From positions 1-44,405 of the forward strand of contig CAYWGR010000020.1 of NCBI GenBank assembly GCA_964458015.1: a stretch of DNA of 44,405 nucleotides. Reading direction: 5' to 3'. The notes under the pieces are model-generated. The model worked only from the letters and a program-made list of their open reading frames with translations. It did not search any database and had not been told where the DNA came from. Below, piece by piece: positions 39,797 through 44,405 of this stretch. Origin of the DNA: CAYWGR01 sp964458015 (GTDB taxonomy: Bacteria > Planctomycetota > Planctomycetia > Pirellulales > Thermoguttaceae). Every line of letters starts with the position of its first letter. The first letter of the stretch is position 1. A program made the translations under genes and the position numbers.

Positions 39797-40819
39797 GTGA
39801 AAGTAACTGCGGATTTCGGCGGCAATAATCTTCCAGGGCTGACCAGACGATCCTTTCTCGGTCGCGCCGCGGCATGGGGGGCAACCGCGGCAATTGCTGG
39901 TGTTGCTGAACATTCCTGGGCTGCCATGGCGCCGCCAATGCCCGGCGTTAAAGCCAAAGTTCCTGTGCTAACGGTTTCTAACTCAAGCTGCTTCAAAATT
40001 CTTCAGGTTACCGACATGCACTTGGGCGAATGGTTCGTGCAACCGCCGATTGCCGCACTGGCCGCAATGGTCCGGCATTTCAAGCCGGACATGATCGTGA
40101 ACACCGGCGATTGTTGGGTGAATGTCTCACGCAACGGTTGGGGAGACACATGCCAGCGCATGTGTCGGTTGTTCGACGGTTTCAAAATTCCCTGGGCGTT
40201 TGCCTGGGGGAATCACGACGAGTCTATCGACTACAACCGCGCCCATACAGTGCTCGAAAAATCGTCGCATGCCCTTTACTGCGGCGCGGCCGACGGCAAT
40301 TATCGCGTGGCCGTCAAAACCAAGAACAACGAAAATACACTTTGGAATTTATTGATTGTCAACGATTCGCGCGGCGGGTTCCAGAAGGAGCAAATCGATT
40401 GGTTCCAAGCGGAATCGGCTCGAATCAAGCAAGAAACGCCCAGCCCGCCGCCGGCCTTCATGTTCTTTCACATTCCGTTGCGTCAATACGACTCCATCGC
40501 CGCGCCCGGCAAAGCCTTGGGGGTAATGTACGAGCCGGTCAATCATGAAAACGGGTCGGCGGATGCTTTTTCCGCCATTCGTGATTCTGGTTTTGTCAAA
40601 GCCACGTTTTGCGGACATGACCATGTAAGCGACTTTGCAGGAACGCTGGAAGGCGTGCGGTTGCAATACGGCCGAGCAACCGGCGGCTATGGCCAGGACA
40701 AGGTGCGCAAAGGCGGAACGCTAATCACGGTCGATGCCGTGCGGAAAACGTTCGATGTGAAGTCTGTCCTGCCCGACGGCTCGTCGGAGACGTTCAACGA
40801 ATTTACCAAAGGCGTCTAA
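39797..40819 (+). CDS. Secreted calcineurin-like metallophosphoesterase
   Basis: A 340-residue protein from a GTG at 39797, supported by AGGAGG 7 bp upstream. Tat signal TRRSFLGRAAAWGATAA (arginines 17-18). The five metal-binding blocks of the fold are visible: TDMHLG (Asp73, His75), NTGDCW (Asp105), GNHDE (138-142), FFHIPL and GHDH. The family covers purple-acid-phosphatase-like and other phosphoesterases, with phosphate scavenging or phospho-sugar removal as possible roles. It is separated from the cassette by a palindromic repeat and may be its own unit. A strong hairpin follows its stop. Confidence 0.9.
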   Translation: MKVTADFGGNNLPGLTRRSFLGRAAAWGATAAIAGVAEHSWAAMAPPMPGVKAKVPVLTVSNSSCFKILQVTDMHLGEWFVQPPIAALAAMVRHFKPDMIVNTGDCWVNVSRNGWGDTCQRMCRLFDGFKIPWAFAWGNHDESIDYNRAHTVLEKSSHALYCGAADGNYRVAVKTKNNENTLWNLLIVNDSRGGFQKEQIDWFQAESARIKQETPSPPPAFMFFHIPLRQYDSIAAPGKALGVMYEPVNHENGSADAFSAIRDSGFVKATFCGHDHVSDFAGTLEGVRLQYGRATGGYGQDKVRKGGTLITVDAVRKTFDVKSVLPDGSSETFNEFTKGV

Positions 40820-40905
40820 AAAAATATTGGATGCACTACCCAGCCATGCTGTCAACATGGCGTTCCATGTTGCCATTTGGCAAAAAGCGTTTTGTCAAAA
40901 TAAAA

Positions 40906-40951
40906 CGGGCGGCATTGCTCGCGGTGCTTTGCCGTGAACAATCGCCGCCCG
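40906..40951. terminator. Bidirectional terminator between convergent genes
   Basis: CGGGCGGC (40906-40913) pairs with GCCGCCCG (40944-40951), followed by ATTTTCATTCTT on the plus strand and preceded by AAAATAAAA, which gives a U tract on the minus strand. Two smaller hairpins precede it: AACATGG/CCATGTT (40854-40871) and TTGCC/GGCAA (about 40870-40883). Confidence 0.7.
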
Positions 40952-40977
40952 ATTTTCATTCTTCAGCTAATACGGCG

Positions 40978-43900
40978 TTATTTCGCCGCGGATTTGTCGC
41001 CGTCGAGCAATTCGCGGGCGGCAGTTGCCAGGATCGTGTAAAGATCCTCCAACTGATCGATTTCGACCGCCGAAAACGCAATGCGGATGTCGCTTTCGCC
41101 GTCGGCAATAACGCCCACGCCGTACTTCTCCAACAAGTGCTTGCGGTAAGTTTCGGCATCCAGCCCCTTCAGCTTCAGGCACATGAAGTACCCGGCGTTG
41201 AAGGGATAGACTTCCCACAAACCGGCAAACTTGGACGAACCGAGAATCGCCTGCACCTTTTTCGCGCGGGCTTCGAGGATCGCCTTCTTCTCGCTTTGCT
41301 CAACCGGCAAGGCGTCGGTCGCCATGGCTTTAGCCAACACCGATTGCGCCACGTGCGAGCAGTTCGACACGGCGCTGCGGATCGCGCCGGCGGTCTTCTT
41401 CTCCAACGCTTGATACAAGGTGTCCTCGCTTAGAAACGCCTTGCCGCCGAAAGTGAGCATGCCCGTGCGGAATCCCCACACGAACTCTTCTTTCGTGGGG
41501 CCATCCACCTTGACCGCCAAGATGCGCTCATGGCATCCGGCCAGCTTGGCGAACAGCGATTCCTTGGCAACGTCTTCTCCGTAGAAGAGGCCGAAGTAGG
41601 CGTCGTCGGAAACGACGACCAAGTTGCGACCGTCCTCGGCGGCTTCGCGCAAAACGCCCACAATCTGATCCATCTCGGCATTCGTGGCCGAGTAACCGGT
41701 CGGATTGTTGGGGAAGTTGAGCACCAGAATGGTCTTCCAACTGCCTGCCCGCGTGGCCAAAGCTTGGCGCAATCGCTCGACGTTGAACCCGCCCGCCGAA
41801 TTGAAAAACGGATAGACGGCCAACTGCGCCTGGTGGCGAACGCCGAACAACAGCTCGTAATTCTCCCAATACTTGTCGGGCAGCAACACGAAATCGCCCT
41901 TATCAACAAACAGATCGGCCACCAAGCTCAAGGCATGGGTGACGCCGCTCGTGACGATGGGCGTGGAAATCTTTTTGCCCGCCAAACTCGGATTCTTGCG
42001 AATCAGTTCTTCTCGCCATTTTTTGCGCAAGTCGGCGCGGCCGGTGGCCGGGGCATAGGTCAACGCTTCGGCCGGCGTCAAATCGTTGAAATAATGCATC
42101 ACCGACGGCAGAAACATCGGCTTGCCGTTCTCTCGCGCGATGCCGATTGTGGCATCGTAACGCTTGGCCTTCTCTTTGGCCTCGGCGCTTTGCGCCAGGA
42201 TACCCTTTGGAAAATACAAGTGTTTTCCAAACTCGGAAAGCATCCCAAACACATGGGGATTTTCCCGCTCGATGGTTTCGTTGAGTTCCGCCGCCAAGGG
42301 GCGAATCTCGGTGCCCGGGCGCAACAGCGAAATCGGCGACCGCAGGCGTTGGCGAAGATGATCCAGATGCTCCCACATCGTCATGGGGAACCGCTTGCCG
42401 AATTTCTGGAAAAACGTCGCGATGCCCTCGGTTTCCTGATACCAATCCTCACGATTGACCGCCAACAGTTTGTCCAGCGATTCTTGCGATACGTTCAAGC
42501 CGGTCAGGTCCAGGCTCTCGGGCGTCGGTACGTAACCGATCGCGGTTTTCGTGGCCTCCGCCTCGCCGCGGCAACGATCGAGAATCCACTCGATCACGCG
42601 CAAATTCTCTCCATAGCCGGGCCAAAGGAACTTGCCGTCGTCGTCGGTGCGGAACCAATTGACATGGAAAATTTTCGGCGGATTGGCCATCCGGCGGCCC
42701 ATGTTCAGCCAGTGTTCGAAGTAGTCGCCCATGTGATAACCGCAGAAAGGCAACATGGCCATCGGGTCGCGGCGCACTTCGCCCAACTTGCCGAATGCCG
42801 CGGCAGTCCGCTCGGAAGCCATTGTGGCCCCGACGAAAACGCCGTGTTCCCAATCAAACGCTTCGTAGACCAAGGGCGCCAATCGTGCGCGGCGTCCGCC
42901 AAAAATAATCGCCGAAATCGGCACGCCGTGGTGATGCTCGGTGCGGAACGAATGCGATGGGCACTGCGTCAGCGGCGCGGTAAATCGCGAGTTGGCATGG
43001 GCGCCTTCGACGGGCTTGTCATTTTCATCCTTCATGCCGGGCTTCCACGGCCGGCCTCGCCAATCCCAACCTTCAGCCGGCGGCTCACCTTCGCCGCCTT
43101 CCCACCAAACCGTGTTGTCCTTCGTCAGCACCACGTTCGTGTAGATCGTGTTGTGGTCGATCGTCTTCATCATGCTCGGATTCGTCTTCGAGTTCGTGCC
43201 CGGCGCGACGCCGAAGAAGCCGGTTTCCGGATTGATGGCCCACAGCCGTCCGTCCGTATCGATCCGCATCCAGGAAATGTCGTCGCCGACCGTCCAAATG
43301 CGATAGCCCTTGACCTTCAGCCCCTCGGGCGGAATCAGCATGGCCAGGTTCGTCTTGCCGCAAGCGCTGGGAAATGCCGCCGCGATATATTCCACTCGGC
43401 CGTTCGGATTCTCGACGCCCATGACCAACATGTGTTCGGCCAGCCAGCCTTCGCGCTTGCCCAGGTAGCTGGCGATGCGCAACGCCAAGCACTTTTTGCC
43501 CAGCAAAACGTTTCCGCCGTAGCCCGAGCCGACGCTCCAGACGGTATTGTCTTCAGGGAAGTGCAAAATGAGACGGCGTTTGATGTCCAAGTCGGCCTTG
43601 CTGTGGAGGCATTTGGTGAATTCGCCGCCCGCTCCGAGCTGCTTGAGCACCGATGCTCCGACGTGCGTCATGATGCGCATGTTCAATACGACGTAGATGC
43701 TGTCGGTCAGTTCCACGCCGATTTTGCTGAACGGCGAACCGACCGGACCCATCGAGAAGGGAATGACGTACATCGTGCGTCCCTTCATCGCGCCCTTGAA
43801 TATCTCGCCTGCCCGGCGGTAACCTTCCTCCGGCGACATCCAATTATTTGTCGGACCGGCATCCTCTCGCAACGTGGTGCAGATATACGTCAAATCTTCA

Positions 43901-44109
43901 GTGCGGGCGACGTCGTTCGCGGCTGTTCGATGATACAAACAGCCGGGCAATTTCTCTTGATCGAGAACGACCACCTCGCCCGTCGCGGCGGCCTCTTGCG
44001 TCAAACGATCTTTCTCCTCGTCCGACCCGTCAATCCAAACGATCTGGTCGGGCCCGCATAAGCGAGCCATCTCTTCAACCCACTCCTGAAGTTTACGATG
44101 CTGGTTCAC
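40978..44109 (-). CDS. pckG: GTP-dependent PEP carboxykinase fused to a PLP aminotransferase
   Basis: A single uninterrupted frame of 1043 residues. Residues 1-590 are a full PEPCK (GTP): SGYGGN (195-200), the phosphate loop AFPSACGKTN (245-254) with the reactive Cys250, metal-binding GDDISW (275-280) and the nucleotide region ANSRFTAPLTQCP (372-384). Ordinary GTP-PEPCKs are about 600 residues. Residues about 600-1040 are a complete fold-type-I aminotransferase: YFPKGILAQSAEAK, NFPNNPTGY (798-806), SDDAYFGLFY (834-843), the likely PLP lysine Lys873 in DGPTKEEF, and a carboxylate-binding Arg1009 in DIRIAF. PEPCK interconverts oxaloacetate and PEP; an aminotransferase making or using oxaloacetate would link it to aspartate. 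Substrate of the aminotransferase half is inferred. GTG start with AAGGAGG 12 bases upstream, a rather long spacing. Confidence 0.9.
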   Translation of the reverse strand: MNQHRKLQEWVEEMARLCGPDQIVWIDGSDEEKDRLTQEAAATGEVVVLDQEKLPGCLYHRTAANDVARTEDLTYICTTLREDAGPTNNWMSPEEGYRRAGEIFKGAMKGRTMYVIPFSMGPVGSPFSKIGVELTDSIYVVLNMRIMTHVGASVLKQLGAGGEFTKCLHSKADLDIKRRLILHFPEDNTVWSVGSGYGGNVLLGKKCLALRIASYLGKREGWLAEHMLVMGVENPNGRVEYIAAAFPSACGKTNLAMLIPPEGLKVKGYRIWTVGDDISWMRIDTDGRLWAINPETGFFGVAPGTNSKTNPSMMKTIDHNTIYTNVVLTKDNTVWWEGGEGEPPAEGWDWRGRPWKPGMKDENDKPVEGAHANSRFTAPLTQCPSHSFRTEHHHGVPISAIIFGGRRARLAPLVYEAFDWEHGVFVGATMASERTAAAFGKLGEVRRDPMAMLPFCGYHMGDYFEHWLNMGRRMANPPKIFHVNWFRTDDDGKFLWPGYGENLRVIEWILDRCRGEAEATKTAIGYVPTPESLDLTGLNVSQESLDKLLAVNREDWYQETEGIATFFQKFGKRFPMTMWEHLDHLRQRLRSPISLLRPGTEIRPLAAELNETIERENPHVFGMLSEFGKHLYFPKGILAQSAEAKEKAKRYDATIGIARENGKPMFLPSVMHYFNDLTPAEALTYAPATGRADLRKKWREELIRKNPSLAGKKISTPIVTSGVTHALSLVADLFVDKGDFVLLPDKYWENYELLFGVRHQAQLAVYPFFNSAGGFNVERLRQALATRAGSWKTILVLNFPNNPTGYSATNAEMDQIVGVLREAAEDGRNLVVVSDDAYFGLFYGEDVAKESLFAKLAGCHERILAVKVDGPTKEEFVWGFRTGMLTFGGKAFLSEDTLYQALEKKTAGAIRSAVSNCSHVAQSVLAKAMATDALPVEQSEKKAILEARAKKVQAILGSSKFAGLWEVYPFNAGYFMCLKLKGLDAETYRKHLLEKYGVGVIADGESDIRIAFSAVEIDQLEDLYTILATAARELLDGDKSAAK

Positions 44110-44163
44110 GTGGCGTCAAAGCCTCCTTAAGTGCGAAGCCGCCGGCATTCGAGGTCCAAACCT

Positions 44164-44205
44164 AAAAAAAGCCGGGGACACGGCGGATAGTCGTTTTGCC
44201 CCGGC
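44164..44205 (-). terminator. Intrinsic terminator or attenuator upstream of the PEPCK fusion
   Basis: On the minus strand GCCGGGG (44205-44199) pairs with CCCCGGC (44177-44171) and is followed directly by seven T residues (44170-44164). It may end a gene beyond the window or act as an attenuator 55 bp before the PEPCK start. Confidence 0.6.
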
Positions 44206-44405
44206 GCATTTACGTCAGCCTAAGTATTGCTTTCTTCAAATCAAATTTCAAGGCCCCCTAGTGGGGAAATGTGTCTTTTTCCAGGGTTTGCAAAACACAC
44301 GCAGATCTTGCGCACAATCAGGGCCGATCCGTTGTTAAATACGGGAAAGCCGTCGGGCGGGCCGAGCGAAGCGATAGCCCGCGAGGAATTCCTCACAAAA
44401 TGGCG
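44206..44405. other. Upstream region of the PEPCK fusion, no gene seen
   Basis: No coding feature recognised. It contains a small CCCC/GGGG hairpin near 44254-44266 and a 12-bp perfect palindrome GAGGAATTCCTC near 44382-44393. Confidence 0.4.

Noticed and set aside
39471..39800. A 109-codon open frame between the DUF1559 and metallophosphoesterase genes
   Set aside because: It runs through the 85-bp palindromic repeat and has no ribosome site or family features.
41530..44061. An 843-codon open frame on the plus strand opposite the PEPCK fusion
   Set aside because: It is the antisense shadow of a long gene with strong codon bias; the translated sequence has no domain, while the minus strand shows all PEPCK motifs.
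1..44405. tRNA, rRNA, transposase or integrase genes
   Set aside because: None was seen on reading both strands; no conserved tRNA T-loop with matching arms and no DDE or tyrosine recombinase motif among the translated frames.

Overview
This window looks like part of a planctomycete genome, most likely from the Pirellulales and probably a draft or metagenome assembly. The evidence is the combination of DUF1559 pseudopilin-like proteins (FTLVELLVVI leader, H-x9-DG near the C-terminus), PEP-CTERM surface proteins, ECF sigma factors paired with membrane FecR/LamG proteins, many secreted Gfo/Idh/MocA oxidoreductases and a DUF1080 hydrolase. A run of 10 Ns at 9753-9762 marks a scaffold join. No rRNA, tRNA, CRISPR array, transposase or origin was recognised.

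Layout. (1) 1-3025: the 3' end of a FecR/LamG gene, a stub of a DUF1559 gene cut off after its leader, a PEP-CTERM LamG protein and a PEP-CTERM SGNH hydrolase. (2) 3465-3779: the first quarter of a dihydroorotase gene, ending beside 7-bp repeats. (3) 3846-21568: a XylR-like regulator on the minus strand, then a co-directional run of about thirteen sugar genes on the plus strand: five Gfo/Idh/MocA oxidoreductases (one broken by the assembly gap), a secreted glycosidase-like protein, a VOC protein, two SDR-type enzymes, aldose epimerase, FGGY kinase, a fucose/arabinose-isomerase-like protein and an amidohydrolase. It reads as a catabolic operon for a pentose, deoxyhexose or oxidised sugar. (4) 21584-32522 (minus) and 32886-40819 (plus): two head-to-tail cassettes on the minus strand and one on the plus strand, each with ECF sigma, FecR/LamG, PEP-CTERM and DUF1559 genes plus accessory enzymes. 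(5) 40978-44109 (minus): GTP-type PEP carboxykinase fused in frame to a PLP-dependent aminotransferase.

The strongest theme is the repeated cassette. Three complete copies and one damaged copy are visible. In each, a sigma factor is coupled to a membrane protein with a FecR domain and an external LamG sugar-binding-like domain. This is followed by a surface-anchored PEP-CTERM protein, a DUF1559 protein and often a carbohydrate enzyme. I infer a planctomycete counterpart of the ECF/FecR-controlled glycan-use loci of Bacteroidetes, without SusC/SusD.

The cassettes also carry non-coding structure. Four of the five PEP-CTERM genes are followed within about 20-60 bp by a stem-loop built from 7-bp units. 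All four FecR genes contain short or 7-bp-periodic repeats at the same linker. A 106-bp palindromic element occurs twice at about 96% identity, with a diverged third copy. These 7-bp repeats differ in sequence from site to site but share their period, like the heptanucleotide STRR repeats known from cyanobacteria.
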